From Haloarchaeobius litoreus (GTDB lineage: Archaea > Halobacteriota > Halobacteria > Halobacteriales > Natrialbaceae): a stretch of DNA of 64,000 bases. The position numbers and the translations under genes are program-made. Below, piece by piece: positions 35,225 through 44,599 of this stretch; position 1 is the first letter of the stretch, and each line of letters begins with the position of its first letter. The stretch lies in assembly GCF_024495425.1 (NCBI RefSeq), contig NZ_JANHJR010000002.1, positions 744,001-808,000 on the forward strand, given 5' to 3'. The notes beneath the pieces are model-generated. The model was not told where the DNA came from, ran no database searches, and saw only the letters and a list, made by a program, of their open reading frames with translations.

Positions 35225-35743
35225 TTAGTCGTTGTCGTCGTCGGAGTCACCGTCGGTCACTTCGTCGCCGTCGGAGTCGCCGTCCGCGGTGTCGGTTGCG
35301 TCTGCGTCGTCGGACGTCGTGTCCGGTTCGCTCCCCTCGTCCCCGGCGGCCGATTCGTCGTCGTCGGCGGGGGTGGACGCCGAGACCGACTTGCTGCCGT
35401 CGCCCCGGGGAAGGTCCCAGGTCCGCAGCCGGTAGGCGCCGTAGGCGAAACAGACCAGCCCGGCGGCCAGCAGCCGCCCGCCGAGGTACCAGTCGTTCCG
35501 GAAGATGACGTACAGCGCGCCGAGACTCCCGGCGAGGAGCGCGGCGTTGAACGCGAGGACGAGGACCCAGAACTTCCGCTGGAGGTCCGCCGGTGCGTCG
35601 ATGTCGGCGGTCGAACTGGGCGAGGGTGCCTCGGGGATCCGGACGGATGGCGTGAGCTCCGCCTCGTAGTCGCGGAGGTCGGCCTCCGGGTCAGGCTCGC
35701 CGGGGCCCTTCTCGTCGTTACCCTCCAGTAGGTCGTCCAGCAC
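35225..35743 (-). CDS. Small two-span membrane protein with acidic tail
   Basis: 172 residues. Acidic N terminus with MLDDLLEGNDEKGPGEPDPEADLRDYEAEL, two membrane helices at about 60-80 and 88-105 (KFWVLVLAFNAALLAGSLGALYVIF and LGGRLLAAGLVCFAYGAYRLRTW), and a Ser/Asp/Glu-rich tail of 55 residues. A conserved haloarchaeal family (I recall DUF7322, unchecked). Co-directional with the winged-helix-like gene. Function unknown. Confidence 0.7.
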   Translation of the reverse strand: MLDDLLEGNDEKGPGEPDPEADLRDYEAELTPSVRIPEAPSPSSTADIDAPADLQRKFWVLVLAFNAALLAGSLGALYVIFRNDWYLGGRLLAAGLVCFAYGAYRLRTWDLPRGDGSKSVSASTPADDDESAAGDEGSEPDTTSDDADATDTADGDSDGDEVTDGDSDDDND

Positions 35744-35813
35744 GCTTCACCGTTGGGGCGGCGGCAGGAAAAGGGTTGCTCGTTCGCGTTACGCGTTGCG
35801 CGTTGCGGACGGC

Positions 35814-35996
35814 TCAGGCGTGCTCTCGGAGGGAGAACGTCTCTCCGGCCTCTAGCCACGCAAGCGGGTTCTCGGCGTCGTAGAATACGGTCCCCTCGTC
35901 GGTCTCGTATGTCTCGATGGACTCGACGCCGTCAATCTCGTCTCTATCGGCCGTGCGTCCGTCAGTTTGCGTTGCGTGGTCGGACAAGCCGGTCAC
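35814..35996 (-). CDS. Small acidic protein divergent from polB
   Basis: 60 residues beginning with GTG. The core (GVESIETYETDEGTVFYDAENPLAWLEAGETF) resembles a short haloarchaeal family in which FYDxxNPxAW is the constant part (I recall DUF7331, unchecked). The GTG start is supported by a TATA box (complement of gtatatgtc, 36023-36031) 27-35 nt upstream. A TTG three codons later is an alternative. Function unknown. The long open frame running from here to 38210 is an antisense shadow of polB. Confidence 0.65.
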   Translation of the reverse strand: MTGLSDHATQTDGRTADRDEIDGVESIETYETDEGTVFYDAENPLAWLEAGETFSLREHA

Positions 35997-36129
35997 CTCA
36001 GACGGTGGTAGACAGTAACAGGGTATATGTCTTGTTGCCGCGGGTAAATCAGACTCGACCGACAGGACGTGACGGTAAGTGCCGACTACCGGGGTGAACG
36101 TGACGTTCGCGGGGTGCGAACCACCGACG

Positions 36130-36138
36130 TTTTTATCG
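36130..36138 (+). promoter_or_regulatory. TATA box of polB
   Basis: tttttatcg lies 21-29 nt before the ATG at 36159. This places the polB start at MTDAGD rather than at the in-frame ATG at 36069. Confidence 0.6.
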
Positions 36139-36158
36139 CTGCCCCCGAACCGTCGCCA

Positions 36159-39100
36159 ATGACCGACGCAGGGGATTCCGAGCAGCTGACACTCGGGGGC
36201 GCGTTCGGCGACGGCGGGTCCACCGATGCCGACGAGGACGACGGACTCAGCGAGTCCGACCTCGTCGCCGAGGCCGAGGCCGTCACCACGCCCGGGCTCG
36301 AGAACGCCGACTTCGTCGAGGCCGACGAGGCCCTGTTCCCCGACCCCGACGGCACCGTCTCGCTCTCCGTGATGCAGGTCGACTACACCGTCGAGGGGTC
36401 GGGCGAGCACGAACAGCCCGTGATGCACGTCTTCGGCCGGACGGAGGACGGGACCGCCGAGCACGTGATGGTGTTCGGCTTCCAGCCGTACTTCTACGCA
36501 CCGACCGACTCGTTCGACGAGTCCGAACTCGAGGACGAGGACGTCATCGTCGACTGGGAGGCGGAAGACGACGACGGTGAGCCCTACGAGAGCATCCGCG
36601 GCGAGCGCCTGACGAAGATCTTCGGGCGCACGCCGCGTGACGTCGGGAACGTCCGCGACCGCTTCGACCACTTCGAGGCCGACGTGCTGTTCCCGAACCG
36701 CTTCCTCATCGACAAGGGCGTCAACAGCGGCATCACCGTCCCGAACCGCCGCGGCGCGAGCGGGGCCATCCGGGTGCCACACGAGGAGGTCGAGGCGACC
36801 GACCTCACCGCCGACCCACGGGTGAACACGTTCGACATCGAGGTCGACGACCGCAACGGCTTCCCCGAGGACGGCGAGGAGCCCATCATCTGTCTCACCT
36901 CGCACGACTCCTACGACGACGAGTACGTCGTCTGGCTCGCCATCGCCGACGAGTTCGACGGTGAGGCACCCGACGCGCTGCCCGGCTACGACCCCATCGA
37001 GGGCGAGCTGGACCTCCGCGTCGAGGTGTTCGACGGCGAGGACCAGCTGGAGGCCGAGCGGCGGATGCTCGAGGCGTTCCTCGACTACATCGACGAGACG
37101 GACCCCGACGTGATGACCGGCTGGAACTTCGAGGACTTCGACGCGCCGTACTTCCTCGACCGGCTGGAGGTGCTCGACTCGACGATGCACGACCAGGACA
37201 TCCGGCCGGACCGGCTCTCCCGGGTCGACGAGGTCTGGCGCTCGGGCTGGGGCGGTCCGAACGTGAAGGGGCGGGTCGTCTTCGACCTGCTGTACGCCTA
37301 CAAGAGCCGGCAGTTCACCGAGCTCGACTCCTACCGGCTCGACGCCGTCGGCGAGACGGAGCTCGACGCCGGCAAGGAGCGCTACACCGGCGACATCGGC
37401 GACCTCTGGGAGAACGACCCCGAACGCCTGCTGGAGTACAACCTCCGCGACGTCGAGCTCTGCGTCGAGATCGACGCGAAGCAGGACATCATCTCGTTCT
37501 ACGACGAGGTGCGCACGTTCGTCGGCTGCAAGCTGGAAGATGCCCCCACGGCGGGCGACGCCGTCGACATGTACGTCCTGCAGAAGGTCCACGGCGAGTG
37601 GGTGCTCCCCTCGAAGGGCAAGCAGGAGTCGGAGGACTACGAGGGTGGCGCAGTGTTCGACCCCATCACGGGCGTCAAGGAGATGGTGACGGTGCTCGAC
37701 CTGAAGTCGCTCTACCCGATGTGCATGGTGACCATCAACGCCAGCCCCGAGACGAAGGTCGACCCCGACGAGTTCGGCGGGGAGACGTACCACGCCCCCA
37801 ACGGCACCCACTTCCGCAAGGACGAGGACGGGATGATCCGGGCGATGGTCGACGAACTGCTCGAAGAGCGTGAGGCCAAGAAGGAACTGCGGAACCAGCA
37901 CGACCCCGACACCGAGGACTACGAGCGCTACGACCAGCAGCAGGCTGCGGTGAAGGTCATCATGAACTCGCTGTACGGCGTGCTGGGCTGGGACCGCTTC
38001 CGCCTCTACGACAAGGAGATGGGCGCGGCTGTAACCGCGACAGGGCGTAAGGTAATCGAGTTCACCGAGCAGGCCGCGAACGAGATAAACTACGAGGTTG
38101 CGTACGGCGATAGCGTGACCGGCGACCGCCCGATAGTGGTTCGAGATCCGGAAGGAATGGTTCGTATCTCCCCGGTTGCGGACCTGTTCGAGGTCGGTGA
38201 CCCCGTCCACGACCGTGAAATCGTCGTTGCAGCCGATGGAGGACCGGTCGCGTCTTCATCTCCGGGGAAGGACCGCCGTTCTCTCGACGGGTGGGAGGCG
38301 CTCTCGGTCGCCGACGACGGAACCACCGAATGGCAACCGATCACGCAGGCCATCCGACACGAGACCGACAAGCCGGTGGTCAACCTGCAACACAAGTTCG
38401 GTGAATCGACCACGACGACGGACCACTCGTACATCGTCGAGGACGACGAAGGAGAGCTCGTCGAGGCTTCGCCCGACGAGGTCAAAGCGCCGCTCCGTGT
38501 CGACGGACTCCCGGACACAGAAATCCTCGAATCCATCGACGTGTACGAGGTGCTGGAGGGATACACGCGTGAATACGAGGACGGCCGCAGCGTCGGCGCA
38601 GCGGAGGCCGAGACGAAGGTGAAGCAGGTCCACGCATCCGATGAGTGGGTCTGGTTCGGCCACGCGCACCACGAGAACCTCGACAAGACGGTTCGGGTCA
38701 AGCGACATATCGACCTGAACGGCGAGGACGGACTCGCGCTGGTGCGGCTCCTCGCAGCCTACATCAGCGAGGGGAGTTCGTCGACCATCGAGACGACGGA
38801 CAGTAAGTTCGGGGTAGGTATCTCGGAATCCAGACGAGAGTGGCTCGAAGGTCTCCAGTCGGACTACTACCGGCTGTTCGACAACACGACGGCGAGTATC
38901 ATCGAGAGTGACGTGAAGACGGAACGGACCGTCGAATACGACACCGACTCCGGGGGGTCGAGTGCGACGTACGATGACGGAACGCTGAAGCTCCAGATGA
39001 TGAACGAACTGGCCGCCGTGTTCTTCCGCGAGTTCGCCGGGCAGACCTCGCGGGGGAAACGAATCCCGTCGTTCGTCTACCATCTTCCCGACGAACTCCA

Positions 39101-40271
39101 GACGACCTTCCTCGACGTCCTCGTGGAAGGGGATGGGTCCCGTGCCTTCCCACGATACACCGACGAGTACGCCGAGCGGAACTTCGACTTCGAGACGACC
39201 AGTCGAGAACTCGCTGGCGGGCTCTCGATGGTGCTCAATCAGCGGGGAGAGAAGCACTCGCTCAAGTACCGCGACTCGAAGGAATCGTACACGATTCGAA
39301 CGTGCGACTTCTACCGCTCCGGTCGAGATCCGGTCACCACCGAAGTCGACCACGACGGCTACGTCTACGACCTGAGCGTCGCCGAGAACGAGAACTTCGT
39401 CGACGCGGTCGGTGGCGTCGTGTTGCACAACACCGACTCAGTCATGCTGGAGCTCGGCACCGACGTCTCGCCCGAGGAGGCCATCGAGCAGTCCTTCGAG
39501 ATCGAGGAGCACATCAACGACTCCTACGACGCGTTCGCCGCGGAGGAGCTGAACGTCGACATCGCGGGCGGCGAGGAGCACCGCTTCCAGATCGAGTTCG
39601 AGAAGCTCTACCGGCGGTTCTTCCAGGCGGGCAAGAAGAAGCGCTACGCGGGCCACATCATCTGGAAGGAGGGCAAGCACGTCGACGACATCGACATCAC
39701 CGGCTTCGAGTACAAGCGCTCGGACATCGCGCCCATCACGAAGGAGGTCCAGCACGAGGTCATCGACATGGTGGTCCGGGGTGCCGAGGAGTCGGAGATC
39801 ACGGAGTACATCAACGACGTCATCGAACGGTTCCTCGACGGCGAGTACAGCTACGACGAGATCTCCATCCCGGGTGGCATCGGGAAGCGCATCGACAACT
39901 ACGACACGGACACGGCACAGGTCCGGGGCGCGAAGTACGCCAACCTGCTGCTCGGGACGAACTTCGACCGCGGCTCGAAGCCCAAACGGCTCTATCTGCA
40001 GAAGGTGCATCCGGACTACTTCGCCGCACTGGAGGACGCGGGCGAGTTCGACCCGCAGTCGGACCACCTGTACGGCGAGTTCAAACGGGAGCAGGACGTC
40101 ATCTGCTTCGACTACGCCGACCAGATCCCAGACGAGTTCGAGGTGGACTACGACAAGATGCTCGACAAGACGCTGAAGGGCCCCATCGCCCGCGTCATCG
40201 AGGCGCTGGGCATCTCCTGGGAGGAGGTCAAGAGCGGGCAGGAACAGACCGGACTCGGCAGCTTCATGTGA
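36159..40271 (+). CDS. polB: Family B DNA polymerase with in-frame intein
   Basis: 1370 residues before splicing, about 930 after. Acidic N-terminal region, 3'-5' exonuclease domain (FDIEVDDR Exo I; MTGWNFEDFDAPYFLDRL Exo II; YNLRDVELCVEI Exo III), and polymerase domain with DLKSLYPMC (motif A), AVKVIMNSLYGVLG (motif B) and motif C split by the intein: YGD before it (Asp651), TDS after it. Replicative polymerase of haloarchaea. The extein C-terminal part carries HIIWKEGKHVDDIDITGFEYKRSDIAP and ends with a PIP-like QEQTGLGSFM that probably binds PCNA. The start at 36159 follows the TATA box. Confidence 0.96.
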   Translation: MTDAGDSEQLTLGGAFGDGGSTDADEDDGLSESDLVAEAEAVTTPGLENADFVEADEALFPDPDGTVSLSVMQVDYTVEGSGEHEQPVMHVFGRTEDGTAEHVMVFGFQPYFYAPTDSFDESELEDEDVIVDWEAEDDDGEPYESIRGERLTKIFGRTPRDVGNVRDRFDHFEADVLFPNRFLIDKGVNSGITVPNRRGASGAIRVPHEEVEATDLTADPRVNTFDIEVDDRNGFPEDGEEPIICLTSHDSYDDEYVVWLAIADEFDGEAPDALPGYDPIEGELDLRVEVFDGEDQLEAERRMLEAFLDYIDETDPDVMTGWNFEDFDAPYFLDRLEVLDSTMHDQDIRPDRLSRVDEVWRSGWGGPNVKGRVVFDLLYAYKSRQFTELDSYRLDAVGETELDAGKERYTGDIGDLWENDPERLLEYNLRDVELCVEIDAKQDIISFYDEVRTFVGCKLEDAPTAGDAVDMYVLQKVHGEWVLPSKGKQESEDYEGGAVFDPITGVKEMVTVLDLKSLYPMCMVTINASPETKVDPDEFGGETYHAPNGTHFRKDEDGMIRAMVDELLEEREAKKELRNQHDPDTEDYERYDQQQAAVKVIMNSLYGVLGWDRFRLYDKEMGAAVTATGRKVIEFTEQAANEINYEVAYGDSVTGDRPIVVRDPEGMVRISPVADLFEVGDPVHDREIVVAADGGPVASSSPGKDRRSLDGWEALSVADDGTTEWQPITQAIRHETDKPVVNLQHKFGESTTTTDHSYIVEDDEGELVEASPDEVKAPLRVDGLPDTEILESIDVYEVLEGYTREYEDGRSVGAAEAETKVKQVHASDEWVWFGHAHHENLDKTVRVKRHIDLNGEDGLALVRLLAAYISEGSSSTIETTDSKFGVGISESRREWLEGLQSDYYRLFDNTTASIIESDVKTERTVEYDTDSGGSSATYDDGTLKLQMMNELAAVFFREFAGQTSRGKRIPSFVYHLPDELQTTFLDVLVEGDGSRAFPRYTDEYAERNFDFETTSRELAGGLSMVLNQRGEKHSLKYRDSKESYTIRTCDFYRSGRDPVTTEVDHDGYVYDLSVAENENFVDAVGGVVLHNTDSVMLELGTDVSPEEAIEQSFEIEEHINDSYDAFAAEELNVDIAGGEEHRFQIEFEKLYRRFFQAGKKKRYAGHIIWKEGKHVDDIDITGFEYKRSDIAPITKEVQHEVIDMVVRGAEESEITEYINDVIERFLDGEYSYDEISIPGGIGKRIDNYDTDTAQVRGAKYANLLLGTNFDRGSKPKRLYLQKVHPDYFAALEDAGEFDPQSDHLYGEFKREQDVICFDYADQIPDEFEVDYDKMLDKTLKGPIARVIEALGISWEEVKSGQEQTGLGSFM
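38112..39431 (+). mobile_element. Intein in polB at the YGD/TDS site, with LAGLIDADG endonuclease
   Basis: 440 residues, starting with Ser (AGC at 38112) after YGD and ending in LHN (AAC at 39429-39431), with Thr as +1 residue. Block A is SVTGDRPIVVRD. Block B is TTTDHSYIVEDD. LAGLIDADG motifs are ALVRLLAAYISEGSSS and LDVLVEGDGSRA, each with its acidic residue (Glu and Asp), so the endonuclease may still be active. Block F is VYDLSVAENENFVDA; block G is GGVVLHN. Codon use (gat, gtt, cgt, gga, gaa, tca) differs visibly from the GC-ending codons of the flanking extein, a sign of separate history. Splicing restores YGDTDS. Confidence 0.93.
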
Positions 40272-40571
40272 GCGGTCGAGGCCGGATAACCTTCCAGCCC
40301 CGGGCCACGTGGGAGAACGACTCTCCCGGTCGCGAGGGTGCTCGTCGGCCGCCGCAGGCGCGGCCGGGAGCGCCGGCGGCGTCTGGTTCCTCGCCGGCGC
40401 TGCCCTGACGCCGTCACCGGGCCGAGGACGCCGGTGACGGGTGCCACCGCGGTGATGGCACCCGATTATACAATCGTGAACAAATTTTTCTGATATGCGA
40501 ATCAGAGACACGGGAATACGCAAGCATTATGGGGCCGACACCCTTTCGCTAGGACACTAGAGGTAGCCAGC
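40272..40571. other. Intergenic stretch, 300 bp, between polB and sufC
   Basis: Contains two hairpins and a T-run that look like the polB terminator, and the suf promoter (gcattatgg at about 40524-40532). A Shine-Dalgarno-like gaggt lies at 40560-40564 before the sufC ATG. No gene is supported. Confidence 0.55.
40412..40490 (+). terminator. Hairpins followed by T-run, probable polB terminator
   Basis: CGTCACCGG (40412-40420) pairs with CCGGTGACG (40431-40439), and GTGCCA (40441-40446) pairs with TGGCAC (40456-40461). A T5 run follows at 40485-40489. The arrangement fits transcription end of polB before the suf promoter. Confidence 0.5.
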
Positions 40572-41483
40572 ATGGCAAAACTCGAACTCAACAATCTCCA
40601 CGCGAGCGTTGCAGAAGATGATGGCGAGAAGATCCTCGACGGCGTCGACCTCGAGGTCGAATCCGGCGAGATCCACGCCCTGATGGGGCCGAACGGCTCC
40701 GGCAAGTCCACGACGGCGAAGATCGTCGCCGGACACCCGGCCTATGAGGTGACAGACGGCGAGGTACTGCTCCACCTCGAAGAAGGTGACTTCGGCGAGG
40801 ACTTCGAGATCCCCGAGGACAAGCGCACCTGGGACCTGCTCGAACTCGAACCGAACGAGCGCGCCGCCCTCGGCATCTTCCTCGGCTTCCAGTACCCCGC
40901 CGAGATCGAGGGCGTCACGATGACGAACTTCCTCCGCACCGCCCTCAACGCGAAGCTCGAGGAGCGCGAGGAGCTCTTCGAGGACGACGACGACGAGGCC
41001 GAAGAGGAGGAAGAGGCAGGCTACGACACCTCCCCGATGGAGGGCCCCGCGGACGAGGGCGACGTCGGCGTCGCCGAGTTCCAGCAGCTCCTGCAGGCGA
41101 AGATGGAGCAGCTGGACATGGACGAGAAGTTCGCCCAGCGCTACCTCAACGCCGGCTTCTCCGGCGGTGAGAAGAAGCAGAACGAGGTGCTCCAGGCGGC
41201 CATCCTCGAGCCGAGCATCGCCGTGCTCGACGAGATCGACTCCGGGCTGGACATCGACCGCCTGCAGGACGTCTCCCACGGCATCAACGCCCTCCGCGAC
41301 GAGCAGGGCACGGGCATCCTCCAGATCACCCACTACCAGCGCATCCTCGACTACGTCGAGCCCGACCACGTCCACGTCATGATCGACGGGCGGATCGCCA
41401 AGTCCGGCGGCCCCGAGCTCGCCGAGCAGCTCGAGGACGAGGGCTACGACTGGGTCCGCGAGGAAGTCTACGAGACCGCGTAA
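40572..41483 (+). CDS. sufC: Fe-S cluster assembly ATPase SufC
   Basis: 303 residues. ABC ATPase: Walker A GPNGSGKST (residues 39-47), signature FSGGEKKQNEVLQAAIL, Walker B IAVLDEIDSGLDID. It is longer than bacterial SufC (about 250) because of an acidic insert (about 137-165, EDDDDEAEEEEEAGYDTSP and following). Works in the SufBCD scaffold that builds Fe-S clusters. First gene of a sufC-sufB-sufD operon. gaggt at 40560-40564 is a plausible ribosome binding site, so this message likely has a short leader. Confidence 0.96.
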   Translation: MAKLELNNLHASVAEDDGEKILDGVDLEVESGEIHALMGPNGSGKSTTAKIVAGHPAYEVTDGEVLLHLEEGDFGEDFEIPEDKRTWDLLELEPNERAALGIFLGFQYPAEIEGVTMTNFLRTALNAKLEEREELFEDDDDEAEEEEEAGYDTSPMEGPADEGDVGVAEFQQLLQAKMEQLDMDEKFAQRYLNAGFSGGEKKQNEVLQAAILEPSIAVLDEIDSGLDIDRLQDVSHGINALRDEQGTGILQITHYQRILDYVEPDHVHVMIDGRIAKSGGPELAEQLEDEGYDWVREEVYETA

Positions 41484-41510
41484 CCACCCCGACAACACCA
41501 CATCACAATC

Positions 41511-42941
41511 ATGAGTTCAGACCAAGACCACCTCAAAGAGACCGACACCGAGGCCCGGTTCGAGTTCAAGAAGGAGGAGAAGTCCGCCTTCCAGACCGAG
41601 AAGGGCCTGACCGAGGAGACCATCCGTCTCATCTCGGAGGACAAGGACGAGCCCGAGTGGATGTACGAGCGCCGGCTGCGGGCGCTGAAGCAGTTCCAGC
41701 AGATGCCGATGCCGACCGACTGGCCGGGTCAGCCCGACCTCTCGGAGGTCGACATCGACGAGATCGTCCCGTACATCCGCCCGGACATCGAGACACGCGG
41801 CGGCGCGGAGAACTGGGACGACCTCCCCGAGGAGATCCAGGACACGTTCGAGAAGCTGGGCATCCCGGAGGCCGAGCGGAAGGCGCTCTCGGGCGTCGGC
41901 GCGCAGTACGAGTCCGAGATCGTCTACCAGAACATGCAGGAGCAGTGGGAGGAGAAGGGCGTCATCTTCTGTGACATGGACAAGGCCGTCCAGGAGCACG
42001 AGGAGCTCGTCAAGGAGTACTTCATGACGAAGTGCGTCCCCCCGAGCGACAACAAGTTCGCGGCGCTCCACGGCGCGGTCTGGTCCGGCGGCTCGTTCGT
42101 CTACGTGCCGGAGGACACGACCGTCAACATGCCCATCCAGGCGTACTTCCGGATGAACAGCGAGGGCATGGGCCAGTTCGAGCACACGCTCATCATCGCC
42201 GAGGAGAACTCCGAAGTGCACTACATCGAGGGCTGTTCCGCCCCGAAGTACTCCGCGTTCAACCTGCACTCCGGCGGCGTCGAGGTGTTCGTCGGCGAGG
42301 ACGCCCACGTCCAGTACTCGACGGTGCAGAACTGGTCGAAGAACACGTACAACCTGAACACCAAGCGCGCCATCGTCGAGGCGAACGGGACGATGGAGTG
42401 GGTCTCCGGCAGCATGGGCTCGAAGGCCACCATGCTCTACCCGGCGACCATCCTGAAGGGCCGCGGCGCGACGGACAACCACATCACCATCGCGTTCGCC
42501 GGCGAGGGACAGAACATCGACACCGGCGCGAAGGTGTACCACAACGCGCCGAACACGAAGTCGACCATCGAGTCCAAGTCCATCTCGAAGGACGGCGGCC
42601 GCACGAACTACCGGGGCCTCGTCCACATCGCCGACGGCGCGGAGAACTCCTCCACGTCCGTCGAGTGTGACGCGCTCATGTTCGACAACGAGTCCACGTC
42701 GGACACGATGCCGTACATGGAGATCCAGGAGTCGAAGGTCGACGTGGCCCACGAGGCGACCGTCGGCAAGATCGGCGACGAGGACGTCTTCTACCTCCAG
42801 TCGCGCGGACTGGACGACGACGACGCCAAGCAGATGATCGTCGCCGGCTTCATCGAGCCCATCACGGAGGAGCTGCCCATCGAGTACGCGGTCGAACTCA
42901 ACCGCCTCATCGAACTCGAGATGGAGGGGAGCCTCGGATAA
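41511..42941 (+). CDS. sufB: Fe-S cluster assembly scaffold SufB
   Basis: 476 residues, the usual SufB length. Seen: EPEWMYERRLRALKQFQQMPMP, FIYVPEDTTVNMPIQAYFRMNSE-like block, VHYIEGCSAPKYSAFNLHSGGVEVFVGE (a conserved Cys) and NLNTKRAIVEANGTMEWVSGSMGSKATMLYP. With SufC and SufD it forms the complex where clusters are assembled. It follows sufC by 27 nt and precedes sufD by 2 nt. No sulfur donor (SufS/SufU) gene is in the window. Confidence 0.97.
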   Translation: MSSDQDHLKETDTEARFEFKKEEKSAFQTEKGLTEETIRLISEDKDEPEWMYERRLRALKQFQQMPMPTDWPGQPDLSEVDIDEIVPYIRPDIETRGGAENWDDLPEEIQDTFEKLGIPEAERKALSGVGAQYESEIVYQNMQEQWEEKGVIFCDMDKAVQEHEELVKEYFMTKCVPPSDNKFAALHGAVWSGGSFVYVPEDTTVNMPIQAYFRMNSEGMGQFEHTLIIAEENSEVHYIEGCSAPKYSAFNLHSGGVEVFVGEDAHVQYSTVQNWSKNTYNLNTKRAIVEANGTMEWVSGSMGSKATMLYPATILKGRGATDNHITIAFAGEGQNIDTGAKVYHNAPNTKSTIESKSISKDGGRTNYRGLVHIADGAENSSTSVECDALMFDNESTSDTMPYMEIQESKVDVAHEATVGKIGDEDVFYLQSRGLDDDDAKQMIVAGFIEPITEELPIEYAVELNRLIELEMEGSLG

Positions 42942-42943
42942 CC

Positions 42944-44155
42944 ATGAGCACACAGGTACACGCCAACCTCACACGAGACCAGGTCGAGCAGATCTCCGCC
43001 GAGCTCGACGAGCCCGAGTGGCTGCTGGAGACGCGGCTCTCCGCACTCGACGCGCTCGACGACCTCGATATGCCGAGCGTCATCCAGACGCCCGGTCGCA
43101 CGTGGACGAACCTCACCGACCTCGACTTCGAGGGCTTCGTCGACCCGCTCAACGCCGCCCAGGACAAGGAGCGCGAGAGCGCCGAGGGCATCGAGGTGCT
43201 GGAGTGGAGCGAGGCCGTCGCCGAGCACGGCGACCTCCTTAAGGAGCAGTTCGGCAGCGTCGTCGACCCCGAGGAGAACTACCTCACCGCGCTGTCGACC
43301 GCGCTGTTCACCGACGGCACCGTCGTCTACGTGCCCGAGGGCGTCGACGCAGAGGACGTGAAGATCCGGACGACGATGAACAGCCGCTCGCTGTTCAACT
43401 ACACGCTCGTCGTCACCGAGAAGAACGCCTCGGTCACGATTCTCGAGCGCCAGTCCACCGGCGACGACGTCGACGGCGAGCGCTACTACAGCGGCATCGT
43501 CGAGATCGCGGGCGGCGAGAACTCCCACGTCCAGTACGGGAGCCTCCAGAACCTCGACGAGGAGACGTACAACTACACGCTCAAGCGTGGCACCGCCGAC
43601 ACGTACGCCACGATCAACTGGATCGAGGGCAACATGGGCTCGCGCCTCACGAAGAGCGAGGTCGAGACGACGCTCGCCGGCGACGGCTCCGAGAGCCACA
43701 TCGTCGGGGCGTTCTTCGGCCACCACGACCAGCACTTCGACATCAACAGTCGGGTCTGGCACCGCGCCGAGCACACCACCGCCGACCTCGTCACCCGCGG
43801 CGTCCTCGACGACCGCGCCCGCTCGGTGTACGAGGGCGTCCAGGACGTCGGCCGCGACGCCTGGAACACCAGCAGCTACCAGCGCGAGAACACGCTGATG
43901 CTGAGCGACGACTCCGAGGCCGACGCCTCCCCGAAGCTCATCATCAACAACCACGACACCGAGGCCAGCCACTCCGCCACGGTCGGCCAGGTCGACGAAC
44001 AGGACCTGTTCTACATGACTAGCCGCGGTGTCGACCCGCGCCGCGCCCGCAACATGCTCGTCGAGGGCTTCTTCGTGCCCGTGCTCGACGAGGTCGCCGT
44101 CGACGAACTCCGCGACGACATCCAGGAGCTCGTCGCCCAGCGGCTGCGGGAGTAG
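42944..44155 (+). CDS. sufD: Fe-S cluster assembly protein SufD
   Basis: 403 residues. Shares the right-handed beta-helix of SufB (VYVPEGVDAEDVKIRTTMNSR, VQYGSLQNLDEETYNYTLKRGT) and the C-terminal block TEASHSATVGQVDEQDLFYMTSRGVDPRRARNMLVEGFF. In SufD the conserved His in SHSATVG helps cluster formation; it is present. Starts 2 nt after the sufB stop, so translation is coupled. A T-rich stretch just after the stop closes the operon. Confidence 0.95.
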   Translation: MSTQVHANLTRDQVEQISAELDEPEWLLETRLSALDALDDLDMPSVIQTPGRTWTNLTDLDFEGFVDPLNAAQDKERESAEGIEVLEWSEAVAEHGDLLKEQFGSVVDPEENYLTALSTALFTDGTVVYVPEGVDAEDVKIRTTMNSRSLFNYTLVVTEKNASVTILERQSTGDDVDGERYYSGIVEIAGGENSHVQYGSLQNLDEETYNYTLKRGTADTYATINWIEGNMGSRLTKSEVETTLAGDGSESHIVGAFFGHHDQHFDINSRVWHRAEHTTADLVTRGVLDDRARSVYEGVQDVGRDAWNTSSYQRENTLMLSDDSEADASPKLIINNHDTEASHSATVGQVDEQDLFYMTSRGVDPRRARNMLVEGFFVPVLDEVAVDELRDDIQELVAQRLRE

Positions 44156-44181
44156 ATTTCGGTTTTTGCGTTTTTGTTTGG
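44156..44181 (+). terminator. T-rich terminator of the suf operon
   Basis: Right after the sufD stop, two T5 runs and a T3 run occur within 25 nt (ggtttttgcg then tttttgtttg). This is the classic U-rich end of an archaeal transcript. Confidence 0.65.
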
Positions 44182-44331
44182 TTCTGAGCACGCTTCGAGT
44201 CGTTACCATACAGCAGATACCACCTCGAAAGCCCCCGTCGTCTCGGTTCCCGCGACTCGCTGAGCGCTTCACTCCGTTGCAGTGCTTGCTTCGTCGGGGG
44301 TCGCCGAGACGACGGCCCCTTTCAGTCCCAC

Positions 44332-44352
44332 CGTCGGACCGCAGGTCCGACG
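44332..44352. repeat. Perfect inverted repeat CGTCGGACC-gca-GGTCCGACG
   Basis: Nine-base arms around a 3-nt loop, 180 nt beyond the suf terminator and 250 nt before the ferritin-like gene. Role unknown. Confidence 0.6.
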
Positions 44353-44599
44353 AGCCCCCGTTCGCTCGCAGGCTCGCTCACGGGGACACCCGACCGCACA
44401 GCACCTCACACCTCCCCAACCTCTTGCGATGCTCGCTGGCGCTGCGCTTCTCGTCCCTCGCGCGGATGGCTCGACGTGCTCGCTGCGCTCGCACAGTCTC
44501 GCCAGCCACGCGCCAGTCGGTTGGTTCGGTATCGTTGCAGGCCCGAACCCCGTCGCACAGTCAGCAAGAGTTAGGTAGCCCCGTCCCCGCCATTGGGAC

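Larger units (their letters stand above)
44156..44599. other. Intergenic stretch, 444 bp, with inverted repeat
   Basis: Lies between sufD and the ferritin-like gene. Holds the T-rich terminator at 44156-44181, a perfect 9-bp hairpin at 44332-44352 and many short GC-rich imperfect palindromes built from gctcgc/gcgagc-like words, much like the stretch before menF. Open frames on both strands read as Arg/Ser-rich shadows. A ttaggtagcc near 44573-44582, resembling half of a DtxR-type site, precedes the ferritin gene. Confidence 0.55.

Noticed and set aside
35783-35803. Short direct repeat of gcgtt units before the small acidic gene
   Set aside because: Three imperfect copies only, too short to be called a repeat array or CRISPR.
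35814-38210. Open frame of 798 residues on the minus strand opposite polB
   Set aside because: Antisense shadow of polB; only its last 60 codons (35814-35996), which have their own promoter and a recognisable small-protein core, are kept.
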